A DNA stretch of 15,144 bases from Desulfobacteraceae bacterium (GCA_011042035.1 DQZA01000172.1:1-15144); one strand, 5' to 3'. Positions 6,044 through 13,923 are shown, counted from the stretch's first letter. The notes: generated by a model from the sequence alone, not told the origin. Translations and numbers: made by a program.

Positions 6044-6979
6044 CTACTGGGCTGTTTGAAGCAAGAAATCCCTTAGTTCCCTGCAAAGGGGGGAGGCTGC
6101 TCTCCTGCGGTCTCTAATTAGGTAGAATTTCCTCCTAATAGGCAAGTCATTAATCTTTAGTTCTTTAAGGATGCCGGCTTTGACCTCTGTCTCAATAGCG
6201 CGATGAGAAAGGACGGAAATACCTAACCCAGATTTAATAGCTTCTTTTACCGCTGTTGAAGATCCCAAGGAGGCAACCACATTGAAATGGTCAAAACCCA
6301 CCTTTCCTGATGGTTTAAGATGATCCTGGAACATCTTTAGAGTTCCAGACCCACGTTCCCTGGCGATGAAAGGTTCTCGGCTGAGCTCCTCAACACTTAC
6401 CTCCTTTCGCTTGGCCCATTCATGGGTAGTGGGTATGGCAACTACCAGTTCATCTTCCCACAGTTCCTTTTGGTACATATTAGGTCTTGAGCTCTTAGAG
6501 CCAATAACACCAATCTCCAGATGTCCCTCGGCCACCTTTGATTCCACCTGTTCCGTGTCTCCGACAAAGAGTGTGACGGAGATACCTGGATAAGCCTGGT
6601 GGAATTTTCCAATCAGCCTCGGCAAGATGTACTCGCCAGGAATAGTGCTTCCCCCAATGCGGATTTCGCCTCTTTTTAGTCCTAAGAAATCCTCCATTTC
6701 CAAACAAACTTTTCTTTTCATCTCAAGGAGTGAGACGGCGTGTTTGTACAGGCGTTGGCCCGCAGCAGTGGGAACTACAGTTCGCCCTAGCCGATCGAGT
6801 AACCGGGCCCCAACCATCTGTTCCAGGGTGGCTATTCTTTCGCTCACAGAGGCCTGTGCAAGGTAGACCTCCTTGGCCGCCTTTGAGAAGCTTCTGAGCT
6901 CTACCACCTTGCAAAATATTTCAAGTTGCCGAAGATCAAAATCGATGGAAGGCTTTCTAACTTTTTTCTTTGGTGTCAT
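6044..6979 (-). CDS. LysR family transcriptional regulator, resembling the selenium-metabolism-associated group
   Basis: A 311-residue LysR-type regulator. The winged helix-turn-helix lies at about 15-73 (LRQLEIFCKVVELRSFSKAA, then ASVSERIATLEQMVGARLLD). The effector-binding type 2 periplasmic-binding fold runs from about 98 to 300 (EIRIGGSTIPGEYILPRLI; LGISVLSHRAIE). The C-terminal wording (KEAIKSGLGISVLSHRA, then RKFYLIRDRRRAASPLCRE) resembles the subgroup annotated as selenium metabolism-associated LysR regulators; I recall this from annotation practice and cannot confirm it here. The downstream TusA-like selenoprotein gene fits. An in-frame stop 7 codons upstream leaves ATG 6979 as the only plausible start, yet no Shine-Dalgarno precedes it. 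The N-terminus carries a basic extension (TPKKKVRKP). The heptad array begins 11 bases upstream. The inducer is unknown. Confidence 0.9.
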   Translation of the reverse strand: MTPKKKVRKPSIDFDLRQLEIFCKVVELRSFSKAAKEVYLAQASVSERIATLEQMVGARLLDRLGRTVVPTAAGQRLYKHAVSLLEMKRKVCLEMEDFLGLKRGEIRIGGSTIPGEYILPRLIGKFHQAYPGISVTLFVGDTEQVESKVAEGHLEIGVIGSKSSRPNMYQKELWEDELVVAIPTTHEWAKRKEVSVEELSREPFIARERGSGTLKMFQDHLKPSGKVGFDHFNVVASLGSSTAVKEAIKSGLGISVLSHRAIETEVKAGILKELKINDLPIRRKFYLIRDRRRAASPLCRELRDFLLQTAQ

Positions 6980-6989
6980 GGCAGAGAAA

Positions 6990-7224
6990 GTTATGAGTTA
7001 TGAGTGCCTAAAGTGAGCTAGATTTCGTTGACCGTGCACGGTTCACTGTTCACTATTCACCGTTTACCGTCATTCAGTATTCGACATTCGATATTCGTTA
7101 TTTGTTGTTTGGTGATCCTCAATCCGCAATTCCTTAATCCCCTAATCCCCTAATCCCCCATGCCTAATACCTCACACCTACCGCCCAACGCCCAACGCCC
7201 AAAGCCTAACGCCCAAAGCCTAAC
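6990..7224. repeat. Long degenerate heptad-periodic array
   Basis: Almost the whole interval between the LysR and hydrolase genes parses into 7-base words, with occasional 8-base slips. In order: GTTATGA twice; GTTCACT twice, ATTCACC, GTTTACC; GTCATTC, AGTATTC, GACATTC, GATATTC, GTTATTT, GTTGTTT; TCAATCC-type words; TAATCCCC three times; then ATGCCTA, ATACCTC, ACACCTA, CCGCCCA, ACGCCCA twice, AAGCCTA, ACGCCCA, AAGCCTA, ACTCATA. Adjacent words differ by one to three bases, so the motif drifts in blocks. There is no room for a gene, and no convincing promoter stands out. Confidence 0.8.
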
Positions 7225-7884
7225 TCATATATACCCAAACCAAAAGTCCTCAATTTCCCTGAAATTGGCGTTGATCTGGGTTTGGCCCACTATTATGTCT
7301 CCGTGGCCAGGCAATAGGTATTCCAAGTCAAGTTCCGACAACCTCCTGATGCTGGCCTTGAGCTGTTCACCATTTCCACCTGGTAGATCAGTCCTGCCTA
7401 TGCCTCCGTTAAATATAACGTCGCCTGTAAAAAGGGCCTTTTTATCAGGCCAATAGAGGCAGATAGACCCAGGTGAATGCCCTGGCGATGGTATAATTTG
7501 GAGCTGTATCCCATCGACTTCTAGATGGCCTTCTCGGAGCAAAATATGGGGCTCAAAGTTTGGGATTCCCAGGGCCTCTCCATAATGCGGGGCAACCTGA
7601 TTGATAAATTCGAACTCCCTTTCACCTATAGCTAGGGTGGTGGAAGAGCCTGTAAATCGCCTTAGCGCCTCAAGATGATCTGGGTGCCCATGGGTTATGA
7701 TAACCATATCTATATCTTCTAAAGACATGGAGAGCAATGATAGGTTGTCTAGCACATGACTGAACAGGTGGTGGTGTCCAGGATCTATAAGTATGTTTTT
7801 TGGTCCATTTATTAGGTAGGAATTGCAATTATTTGTAGTGGGGTTTATCCACAAGAACCCTTCTAGGCCATCAAATATTTTCAT
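7225..7884 (-). CDS. MBL-fold metallo-hydrolase (glyoxalase II-like)
   Basis: A 219-residue cytoplasmic hydrolase of the metallo-beta-lactamase fold. The metal ligands are all visible: THGHPDH (64-70, the HxHxDH motif), His136 in GHSPGS, Asp155 in FTGDVIFNGGIGRTDLPGG, and His194 in LLPGHGD. The GIGRTDLPGG wording is typical of glyoxalase II and persulfide dioxygenase-like relatives, which hydrolyse thioesters or oxidise thiol persulfides. The sequence alone does not decide between these, and the substrate is unknown. Length is normal for a compact MBL enzyme, and no C-terminal domain is attached. AGGAG lies about 8 bases before the ATG on the minus strand, supporting the start. Its TGA stop runs directly into the heptad array. 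It is divergent from the coiled-coil/ftsEX operon. Confidence 0.92.
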   Translation of the reverse strand: MKIFDGLEGFLWINPTTNNCNSYLINGPKNILIDPGHHHLFSHVLDNLSLLSMSLEDIDMVIITHGHPDHLEALRRFTGSSTTLAIGEREFEFINQVAPHYGEALGIPNFEPHILLREGHLEVDGIQLQIIPSPGHSPGSICLYWPDKKALFTGDVIFNGGIGRTDLPGGNGEQLKASIRRLSELDLEYLLPGHGDIIVGQTQINANFREIEDFWFGYI

Positions 7885-7943
7885 AAATCAGTCTCCTATT
7901 CGCCTTCCATGGATGTGAGCAACAGATTAAGGTGTTTTACAAA

Positions 7944-7966
7944 TCAGGATAAATCTCTATCCCTGA
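7944..7966. promoter_or_regulatory. Imperfect inverted repeat in the divergent intergenic region
   Basis: TCAGGATA and TATCCCTGA are complementary apart from one extra C and are separated by 6 bases. They lie in the 256-base region between the divergent hydrolase gene and the ftsEX operon, which otherwise shows only AT-rich sequence and no well-spaced promoter pair that I would defend. Confidence 0.3.
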
Positions 7967-8140
7967 CATTGTATGTAAATATACCAAAGTTTACCTATAT
8001 TATGAAGCGGCAATTGAAGGGTCAAGCTCATAAGCCCAATAATTTCATGGTGGAAAAACACAGTCTTAAATGATAAGGTGCCTGCTTAAATAAATAGGTC
8101 TGTGCCACGTTGTTCAACCTGAAAAAAGCTGGAAAAAACA

Positions 8141-8458
8141 ATGAACAGTAATGACGAAAGGGCAAACTTTCCGATTCACTCTTGCCCTGGGAAGATTGAA
8201 ATACCCACAGAAGAGGAGCAAAAGGCACTTTCCGAGCTAAGAAAGATCAAGGCCATGGTAAGAGAGAAAAAGGCTCTGCTGAATGGGCTGAAATCCTCAG
8301 GGAGGAGGGAGGAGAAGCACAGAATCACTGCGACGGAAGCAGAACTAAAGGAACTCAAGGAAGAATGGATTAAGTGGGAAAGGCAGAAACAAGATGCCGC
8401 CAGGAAAAGAATGATTATCCTTGGCCATGAAAAGCCTGATGAATCTAAAAAAAGGTGA
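8141..8458 (+). CDS. Hypothetical small coiled-coil protein heading the ftsEX operon
   Basis: A 105-residue soluble protein that I do not recognise as a named family. Residues about 22-95 are highly charged and strongly helical (EEEQKALSELRKIKAMVREK, later AELKELKEEWIKWERQKQDA), predicting a continuous coiled coil. The first 20 residues contain a single Cys (HSCPGKIEI) and look flexible. There is no signal peptide or membrane segment. GGA about 8 bases before the ATG is a modest ribosome binding site. It ends 36 bases before ftsE on the same strand, so cotranscription with the division/envelope genes is likely. A role as an accessory factor there is conceivable but only guilt by association. 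Its biased helix-forming composition makes remote similarity searches prone to false hits. Confidence 0.7.
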   Translation: MNSNDERANFPIHSCPGKIEIPTEEEQKALSELRKIKAMVREKKALLNGLKSSGRREEKHRITATEAELKELKEEWIKWERQKQDAARKRMIILGHEKPDESKKR

Positions 8459-8494
8459 CGTAATTGCAGGCACCCAACCTAGGGTCTTTATTCT

Positions 8495-9151
8495 ATGATT
8501 CGCATGTTTCATGTGAGAAAGACTTTTGGCGCAAGTGTGGCTCTTAGGGATATCAATCTCCATATCAGAAAAGGGGAGTTTGCGTTTATTACGGGCCCAA
8601 GTGGGGCGGGAAAGACCACGTTACTCAGATTAATTTTTGGGGCTGACCGACCTACTAGCGGCCATATTCTTATCGATGGTATAAACCTGGGAAGAATTAG
8701 TAAAAAGAGATTAGATTACTTGAGAAGGAAGGTGGGTTTTGTTTTTCAGGATTTCAAATTGCTGCCCAACAAGACTGTATTCGAGAACGTGGCCATTGCT
8801 TTAGAGGTTATGGGAGAAGGCCCTTCCTATGTAAGGAAAAAAACACATCAAACGCTTCGTTCTTTAGGCCTTGAGAAAAAAGAGACGCTTTTTCCCTTGC
8901 AGCTTTCTGGCGGGGAACAGCAGAGGGTTGCCATCGCCCGCGCGATTGTCAAAAATCCCATGCTCCTGCTTGCTGACGAGCCAACTGGAAACTTGGACCC
9001 TGATCTCACAAAAGAAATAATGCTTCTTTTTAAAACCATTCATATGAAAGGCACCACGGTTGTGATTGCCACCCATAACAAGGGCCTCTTGGACATGACG
9101 GCCCAAAGAAAAATCCTTTTGCGACGTGGCGAGATTCTAGGGGAAGCTTAA
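8495..9151 (+). CDS. ftsE: Cell division ATP-binding protein FtsE
   Basis: A 218-residue ABC ATPase, the cytoplasmic motor of FtsEX, which couples ATP hydrolysis to activation of peptidoglycan hydrolases at the division septum. Visible motifs: Walker A GPSGAGKT (34-41), Q-loop Gln85 in VFQDFKLL, signature LSGGEQQRVAIARA (137-150), and Walker B LLLADEP (157-163) followed by the D-loop NLDP. FQDFKLLPNKTVFENVA is characteristic of FtsE rather than of other small ABC proteins. The length is standard. A weak AGGG lies about 10 bases upstream of ATG 8495; a second ATG two codons in is possible. Its stop is followed after 2 bases by the ftsX start. Confidence 0.96.
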   Translation: MIRMFHVRKTFGASVALRDINLHIRKGEFAFITGPSGAGKTTLLRLIFGADRPTSGHILIDGINLGRISKKRLDYLRRKVGFVFQDFKLLPNKTVFENVAIALEVMGEGPSYVRKKTHQTLRSLGLEKKETLFPLQLSGGEQQRVAIARAIVKNPMLLLADEPTGNLDPDLTKEIMLLFKTIHMKGTTVVIATHNKGLLDMTAQRKILLRRGEILGEA

Positions 9152-9153
9152 TT

Positions 9154-10050
9154 GTGAGGCAACTCGTATATTTTCTAAGACAGGCCTTCAACAACATAAG
9201 AAACAATCGGCTAGCCCATTTTATAGGAATGAGCACTATGGGAATTTCTATTCTTATTCTGGGTGCGTTTGCCCTGCTTTATGTGAACATATACGAATGG
9301 GTACAGTTGTGGGGCGGATCTGTGAGCATGTCCGTTTATCTAAAGGACGGAATCGAGAAAGCGGACCTAGACAGGATTGAGCAATTCATCAAGAAGCACC
9401 CAGAGCTCCACCAATATCACTACATATCAAAAGAAAAGGCACTCCAAGAACTCAAGGATGCCCTAGGAGAGCAGTCAAAATTTCTCACCGTCCTTAGTAC
9501 GAACCCTCTTCCTGCATCGTTTGAGGTCGAAATTACTACATCAAAAAACCACGGTGGGCTAGTGAAAGAGCTTGCCCAGGAGATCAGGGGGCTTCAGGGT
9601 GTAGAGGAGGTACAGTATAGTCAGGCATGGATAGAAAGGTTTAAAGGCACCCTAGACATGATTAGAGTAATAGGATTCATTGTAGGGGGATTATTGGCCC
9701 TTGGTGCCCTTTTTATTGTGACAAATACCATAAAATTAACAATCTATTCTCGTAAGGAGGAAATTGAGATACTGAAGCTGGTGGGAGCGACCGACTGGTT
9801 CGTAAAGGCTCCGTTTGTTGTTGAAGGGATGATCCAGGGGGTGTTCAGTGCGCTGGTGGCAATGGCTACCCTGTATGGGGGATTTTTGGCCTTTTCTGCC
9901 AAGAGAGCAATATTTCTTAACGTCGCCGTTATAAATCTACAGTTTATCCCGTGGAGTTACGTAGTTACCATTGTGGTTTTGAGTTTCTTGGTGGGAGCTG
10001 TTGGTAGTCTGATTGCTGTTGGCAGCTTTTTTGAAATGGCAAGAAGCTAG
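9154..10050 (+). CDS. ftsX: Cell division protein FtsX
   Basis: A 298-residue inner-membrane partner of FtsE that transmits the ATPase cycle to a periplasmic hydrolase activator. The topology is classical: cytoplasmic N-terminus with RNNRLAHFIG, TM1 at about 24-45, a periplasmic domain at about 46-170 (SVSMSVYLKDGIEKADLDRI; later YISKEKALQELK), TM2 at about 171-193, TM3 at about 224-246 and TM4 at about 269-291. The conserved cytoplasmic motif SRKEEIEILKLVGAT sits at 199-213. The start is GTG at 9154, two bases after the ftsE stop; the AGGGGAAG overlapping the end of ftsE provides the Shine-Dalgarno. The EnvC-like gene follows 2 bases after the stop, so the three genes appear translationally coupled. 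Confidence 0.95.
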   Translation: MRQLVYFLRQAFNNIRNNRLAHFIGMSTMGISILILGAFALLYVNIYEWVQLWGGSVSMSVYLKDGIEKADLDRIEQFIKKHPELHQYHYISKEKALQELKDALGEQSKFLTVLSTNPLPASFEVEITTSKNHGGLVKELAQEIRGLQGVEEVQYSQAWIERFKGTLDMIRVIGFIVGGLLALGALFIVTNTIKLTIYSRKEEIEILKLVGATDWFVKAPFVVEGMIQGVFSALVAMATLYGGFLAFSAKRAIFLNVAVINLQFIPWSYVVTIVVLSFLVGAVGSLIAVGSFFEMARS

Positions 10051-10052
10051 AT

Positions 10053-11213
10053 ATGCGGGGATGTGTGCACATTAGAAAAAAGATGGTTGCCGGGATGGTG
10101 GTGATGTTAGTGTGTGCTCTGTTTGCCAGCCTGGCCTTTAGTGGCAGTGAGGCCTCTCGGGATAGTGAGGGCGGCAATAGCAGCATGCAAGAAGTGATGA
10201 AAAAGCTCGAAATTTTCGATTTCAGGGAAAAGAAGTTGTTGGAGAAGCTGAGTAATCTTGAGAATGATATTAAATCAAAAAAAGAAGAGATAAAGAAGGT
10301 GGAAAGGAGCCTCGGCTATCTGGGCAAAAGGTCTAGAAATCTGATGCGGACCTTAAGGAAACTGGAAACGGAAAGAAAAACTTTGGAGGAAAGATTAGCT
10401 AGGCGTTTTGTATACCTTTACAAATATGCGAGGAGAGGATATATGAGGGCTCTTTGTACAGCAAAGGACCTCGATGAGTTCAGGCGCCGGGCGGGCTATC
10501 TTTCCCGGTTAATGGCAGAGGACTCGAGGCAACTTGCATCCATCTTTTCCCAAGAATATGATTTAGCCAAGAGGCTTGAAGGGATAAAGGAAGAGATAAA
10601 TCGAACCGATGCATTAAGAAAGCAAGGAAGGGCGGACCTTGCAGCACTAAGAGAGGACGTTGAAAAGGAAGTAATTCAATTGATGAGGATCCATGAGGAG
10701 AAGGAATTCTATAGTACTGCCGTCCGGGAACTGCAATCGGTGGATCCCCAGATCAAGGAAACAATAGTCAAAGTCGAAGACCGCACGCCCTCAACTCCCT
10801 TGGAACTCAGAAACATCTCGGAGTTGAAGGGAAGGCTCCCGGTGCCCCTATTAGGAACCATTGTAAGGGGGAGAAAGCTATTTAAATCGAAGAGGGTTCA
10901 GCTTGAAAAAGGTATATTTATCAGGTCTGAAGAAGGGGCCAAAGTTCGAGCTATTTTGCCTGGTAAAGTTGAATTTTCAGGCCAACTCAAGGGCTACGGG
11001 CAGGTTATCATAATCAACCATGGGTCGCGCTTTTTCACCATATCCGCGCTGCTTTCAAACAGGGACAAGCGAGAAGGAGACTTGGTGCAAAAGGGGGAGG
11101 TCATAGGTGAGGTGGGAGGTGCCATTTCAGGAATAGGACCAAGCCTATATTTTGAGATCAGGAAGGGGGGCAGAAATGTCGATCCCCTCAAATGGCTCAA
11201 AGTTAAAGGTTAA
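10053..11213 (+). CDS. EnvC-like murein hydrolase activator (degenerate LytM/M23 domain)
   Basis: A 386-residue exported protein. Residues about 8-31 form a signal peptide (basic IRKK, hydrophobic core, then SLAFSGSEA). Residues about 45-235 are a long coiled coil, as in EnvC, which contacts the FtsX periplasmic domain. Residues about 263-386 are a LytM/M23 fold (VRAILPGKVEFSGQLKGYGQ, VIIINHG). The zinc-binding residues of active M23 peptidases are missing: the usual H-x-G-x-D is replaced by EKGIFI, the HxH region reads SALLS, and the final histidine motif is LYFEIR. It should therefore be a non-catalytic activator of amidases, as EnvC is. Direct coupling to ftsX (2-base gap) supports this. 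No amidase gene is in the window. Confidence 0.9.
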   Translation: MRGCVHIRKKMVAGMVVMLVCALFASLAFSGSEASRDSEGGNSSMQEVMKKLEIFDFREKKLLEKLSNLENDIKSKKEEIKKVERSLGYLGKRSRNLMRTLRKLETERKTLEERLARRFVYLYKYARRGYMRALCTAKDLDEFRRRAGYLSRLMAEDSRQLASIFSQEYDLAKRLEGIKEEINRTDALRKQGRADLAALREDVEKEVIQLMRIHEEKEFYSTAVRELQSVDPQIKETIVKVEDRTPSTPLELRNISELKGRLPVPLLGTIVRGRKLFKSKRVQLEKGIFIRSEEGAKVRAILPGKVEFSGQLKGYGQVIIINHGSRFFTISALLSNRDKREGDLVQKGEVIGEVGGAISGIGPSLYFEIRKGGRNVDPLKWLKVKG

Positions 11214-11315
11214 TTGATGAAGATAATTCCAGTTTATTTTGTAGGGGTATGAGAGTAATATGAACATCGGCTACATAAACTAGTTTTTGGGAACAGCCTT
11301 CGCAGAGGTGAAAAA

Positions 11316-12665
11316 ATGAAGCTCAATAAATTCAAGGTACTTTTTTATTTCTTGGTATTGTCAATCTTTATCACTGGTGCTTTATTTCTCAACGGGGGGG
11401 AAAAGGCAGTCACAGCAGGTACTGAAGAGCCATATCCTGATCTTGAAATATTCACAGAGGTCCTCAGGCAGATCCAGGAAAATTACGTTGAGCCCCAGGA
11501 TTCCAAAAAGCTAATCTATGGAGCGGTAAAGGGCATGGTCCAAAGCCTTGATCCGCATTCTTCTTTTATGACCAAGGATGAGTATCAAGAGCTAATGCTG
11601 GAGACCAAGGGAAGCTTTACTGGCATTGGTATAGAAATTACGATAAAGGATAGCATTCTTACGGTGGTCTCTCCCATTGAAGGGACCCCAGCGTATAAAA
11701 TGGGCCTCAAGGCCGGAGACAAGATAATCCAGATTGAGGGAAAATCAACAAAGAATATGACACTAATGGACGCCGTGAAACGGATCAGAGGACCAAAAGG
11801 TACCAAGGTTAAACTTACGATTCTTCGGGAAGGGGAAAAGAAACCTTTGGTTTTTTCGATCACGAGGGATGTGATACCATTAAAGAGTGTGAGATCCCTT
11901 TTATTGGAGCCAGGCATAGGTTATATCCGAGTATCGACTTTTCAAAGTAGGACCGCCAAAGACCTAGACGCAGCCATTAAGAAACTGGAAAAGGAGGGAA
12001 TGCTGAAGGGATTGATCCTTGACTTGAGGAATAATCCAGGTGGCCTTCTCTCGCAGGCAATTGAGGTGTCTGATTATTTCCTTGAATCGGGTGTTATCGT
12101 TACAACCAAAGGGCGCAAGCACTCCCAGGATATTGTTGCAAGAGCCCACAAAGATGGCGGCACGAGGAATTATCCTATGATTGTGCTCGTAAATGGGGGA
12201 AGTGCCAGTGCTGCCGAGATTGTGGCAGGTGCGTTGCAAGACAACAAGAGGGCTGTAATACTAGGGACAAGGACTTTCGGCAAAGGCTCGGTGCAGACCA
12301 TACTTCCCCTCTCCGATGGCTCTGCCCTAAGGCTCACAACAGCAAGGTATTACACCCCAAGCGGGCGGTCCATTCAATTGAGCGGGATTCAACCAGACAT
12401 AGAGCTTGCGTTTGTGCCACCTAAGAAAAAGAAAGAGAAAAAGGCGGAGAAGCATTTTTTCAGGGAGGAGGATTTAGAAAGGCACATGCCCGGGGAAAGT
12501 AAGGAAAAGCCCGAGAAAGGGGGCAAACAGGACGTAAGCAAGACAGCAAAAACGGAAAAGGCCAAGGAGCTCATAGAGAGAGACAATCAAGTACGCCATG
12601 CATTGCAATTATTGAAAACGTGGAACATTTTCTCTCAGATGAAGGGAATATCCATCACTGAGTAA
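11316..12665 (+). CDS. ctpA: C-terminal processing peptidase (CtpA/Prc, S41 family)
   Basis: A 449-residue periplasmic serine protease that trims C-termini of envelope proteins, often lipoproteins or murein hydrolases. An N-terminal signal or anchor (about 6-27, FKVLFYFLVLSIFITGALFL) is followed by an S41 N-terminal helical region (DPHSSFM, 79-85), a PDZ domain (about 97-175, with GSFTGIGIEI), and the protease core. The catalytic dyad is Ser298 in GGSASAAEI and Lys323 in FGKGSVQT, spaced 25 residues as in known members. From about 370 the protein carries an unusually Lys/Glu-rich low-complexity tail (KKKKEKKAEKH and beyond), ending in a short helical segment. AGAGGTG 6 bases upstream of ATG 11316 supports the start. 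It lies 102 bases after the EnvC-like gene on the same strand. An ftsE-ftsX-envC-ctpA order is common in this type of bacterium and suggests joint control of septal wall cleavage. Confidence 0.94.
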   Translation: MKLNKFKVLFYFLVLSIFITGALFLNGGEKAVTAGTEEPYPDLEIFTEVLRQIQENYVEPQDSKKLIYGAVKGMVQSLDPHSSFMTKDEYQELMLETKGSFTGIGIEITIKDSILTVVSPIEGTPAYKMGLKAGDKIIQIEGKSTKNMTLMDAVKRIRGPKGTKVKLTILREGEKKPLVFSITRDVIPLKSVRSLLLEPGIGYIRVSTFQSRTAKDLDAAIKKLEKEGMLKGLILDLRNNPGGLLSQAIEVSDYFLESGVIVTTKGRKHSQDIVARAHKDGGTRNYPMIVLVNGGSASAAEIVAGALQDNKRAVILGTRTFGKGSVQTILPLSDGSALRLTTARYYTPSGRSIQLSGIQPDIELAFVPPKKKKEKKAEKHFFREEDLERHMPGESKEKPEKGGKQDVSKTAKTEKAKELIERDNQVRHALQLLKTWNIFSQMKGISITE

Positions 12666-12748
12666 CCGGGCAAGGTCACTAAGAAGGGCCGACTTGCTGT
12701 GCAATCTATCCAGACCGAAGTGATGAGAAAAGGCCAAAAGTCATCCAC

Positions 12749-12754
12749 AGGAGG
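12749..12754 (+). promoter_or_regulatory. Shine-Dalgarno that sets the aminotransferase start at TTG 12763
   Basis: A perfect AGGAGG lies 8 bases before TTG 12763. A GTG at 12754 in the same frame overlaps this Shine-Dalgarno and so cannot use it. This makes the TTG the probable initiation codon. Confidence 0.75.
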
Positions 12755-12762
12755 TGGTTATC

Positions 12763-13923
12763 TTGAACGTTCCTTTACTTGACCTGAAGAGGCAATATGC
12801 GCAGCTGGAGGAGGAAATTAATGAGGTAGCACTTGAGGTATTTAGGGAACAAAGATTTATTTTGGGCCCACGAGTTGGGCATTTGGAAAACCAGATCGCT
12901 GAATATTGCCAGTGTAAGTATGCAGTAGGTGTGTCATCAGGGACCGATGCGATCCTTGTGTCGCTTATGGCAGCAGGGATAGGACAAGGTGACTTCGTGC
13001 TTACTACGCCCTATACGTTTTTCGCGACAGCCGGAGCCATTGCAAGGGTAGGAGCAAGGCCGATTTTTGTGGACATTGACAGGACTACCTATAACTTGAC
13101 CCCAAGCCTGGTGGAAGAGGCAATATGGGGCCTGAGACCAGCAGAAAGGGAAAAGGTGAAGGCCATAATTCCTGTTCACCTTTATGGCCAATGTGCGGAG
13201 ATGGAGGCCATCACATCAATAGCGGAGGAGCATGGGTTAATTGTAATAGAGGATGCAGCACAGGCCATAGGCGCGGAATACGAGTTCTCTGATGGCAAGG
13301 TTATGCGTGCGGGGTCCATGGGAAATTATGGGTGTTTTTCCTTTTTTCCTTCGAAAAACCTCGGTGCCTTTGGCGATGGCGGGATGGTGACGACAAATGA
13401 TGAGATTGCCTATGAGCGTCTTAAGAGCTTAAGGATTCACGGAGCAAAGCCAAAGTATTATCATAAAATAATTGGCGGCAATTTCAGGCTGGATGCCCTT
13501 CAGGCAGCAATTTTGGCTGTAAAGCTTAGGTACTTGGACCAATGGACCGAGGGACGGCAGAGGAATGCACAGCTGTACAGGCGGCTTTTTTCGCAGGCCG
13601 ACTTGGAGAGCCGCATTGGCTTACCAGTGGAAAAAGAAAAAAGACACATTTACAACCAATTCGTGATATGGGTAAATAATAGTAGGGACGAACTTAGAGA
13701 TTATCTTAGACAGCAGGGAATAGGGACTGAGGTGTACTACCCGGTACCATTGCACCTGCAAGACTGCTTTGACTATTTGGGATACAAGAGAGGAGATTTC
13801 CCAGTGGCTGAGGAAGCCGCTCAAAAAACTTTGGCACTGCCCATATTTCCTGAATTGACAAAAGACGAGATACAGTTTATTGTAAAGACCATAAAAGGGT
13901 TCTTTGACGGGCGAGGAAATTAA
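12763..13923 (+). CDS. DegT/DnrJ/EryC1/StrS family aminotransferase
   Basis: A PLP-dependent sugar aminotransferase of 386 residues, which transfers an amino group from glutamate or glutamine to a nucleotide-linked keto-sugar for LPS or other surface glycans. It begins with the family opening NVPLLDLKRQYAQL. Visible motifs: SSGTDAILVSL (cofactor phosphate contact), TTPYTFFATAGAI, the PLP-contacting IEDAAQAIGA, and the Schiff-base lysine in FFPSKNLGAFGDGG (Lys198 from the TTG start). RLDALQAAIL and the C-terminal YYPVPLHLQDCF are also typical. The start is TTG at 12763, 8 bases after a perfect AGGAGG. The 97 bases between the ctpA stop and this start hold no clear terminator, so readthrough from the envelope operon is possible. 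The 16S rRNA promoters begin 18 bases after its stop. The exact sugar cannot be told. Confidence 0.93.
   Translation: MNVPLLDLKRQYAQLEEEINEVALEVFREQRFILGPRVGHLENQIAEYCQCKYAVGVSSGTDAILVSLMAAGIGQGDFVLTTPYTFFATAGAIARVGARPIFVDIDRTTYNLTPSLVEEAIWGLRPAEREKVKAIIPVHLYGQCAEMEAITSIAEEHGLIVIEDAAQAIGAEYEFSDGKVMRAGSMGNYGCFSFFPSKNLGAFGDGGMVTTNDEIAYERLKSLRIHGAKPKYYHKIIGGNFRLDALQAAILAVKLRYLDQWTEGRQRNAQLYRRLFSQADLESRIGLPVEKEKRHIYNQFVIWVNNSRDELRDYLRQQGIGTEVYYPVPLHLQDCFDYLGYKRGDFPVAEEAAQKTLALPIFPELTKDEIQFIVKTIKGFFDGRGN

Noticed and set aside
6990..7224. CRISPR array
   Set aside because: Units are 7 bases, contiguous and drifting; there are no 20-40 base repeats separated by unique spacers and no cas genes.
7160..7456. 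Plus-strand frame with PNAQRPKPNAQ-like translation
   Set aside because: The repeated peptide is simply the heptad array in translation, and the rest is antisense to the hydrolase gene.
10053..11213. Active M23 zinc endopeptidase
   Set aside because: The His and Asp metal ligands of the LytM motifs are replaced, so an EnvC-type activator is the better reading.
12754..12762. GTG start for the aminotransferase
   Set aside because: The GTG overlaps the perfect AGGAGG, leaving no room for ribosome binding; TTG 12763 has ideal spacing.
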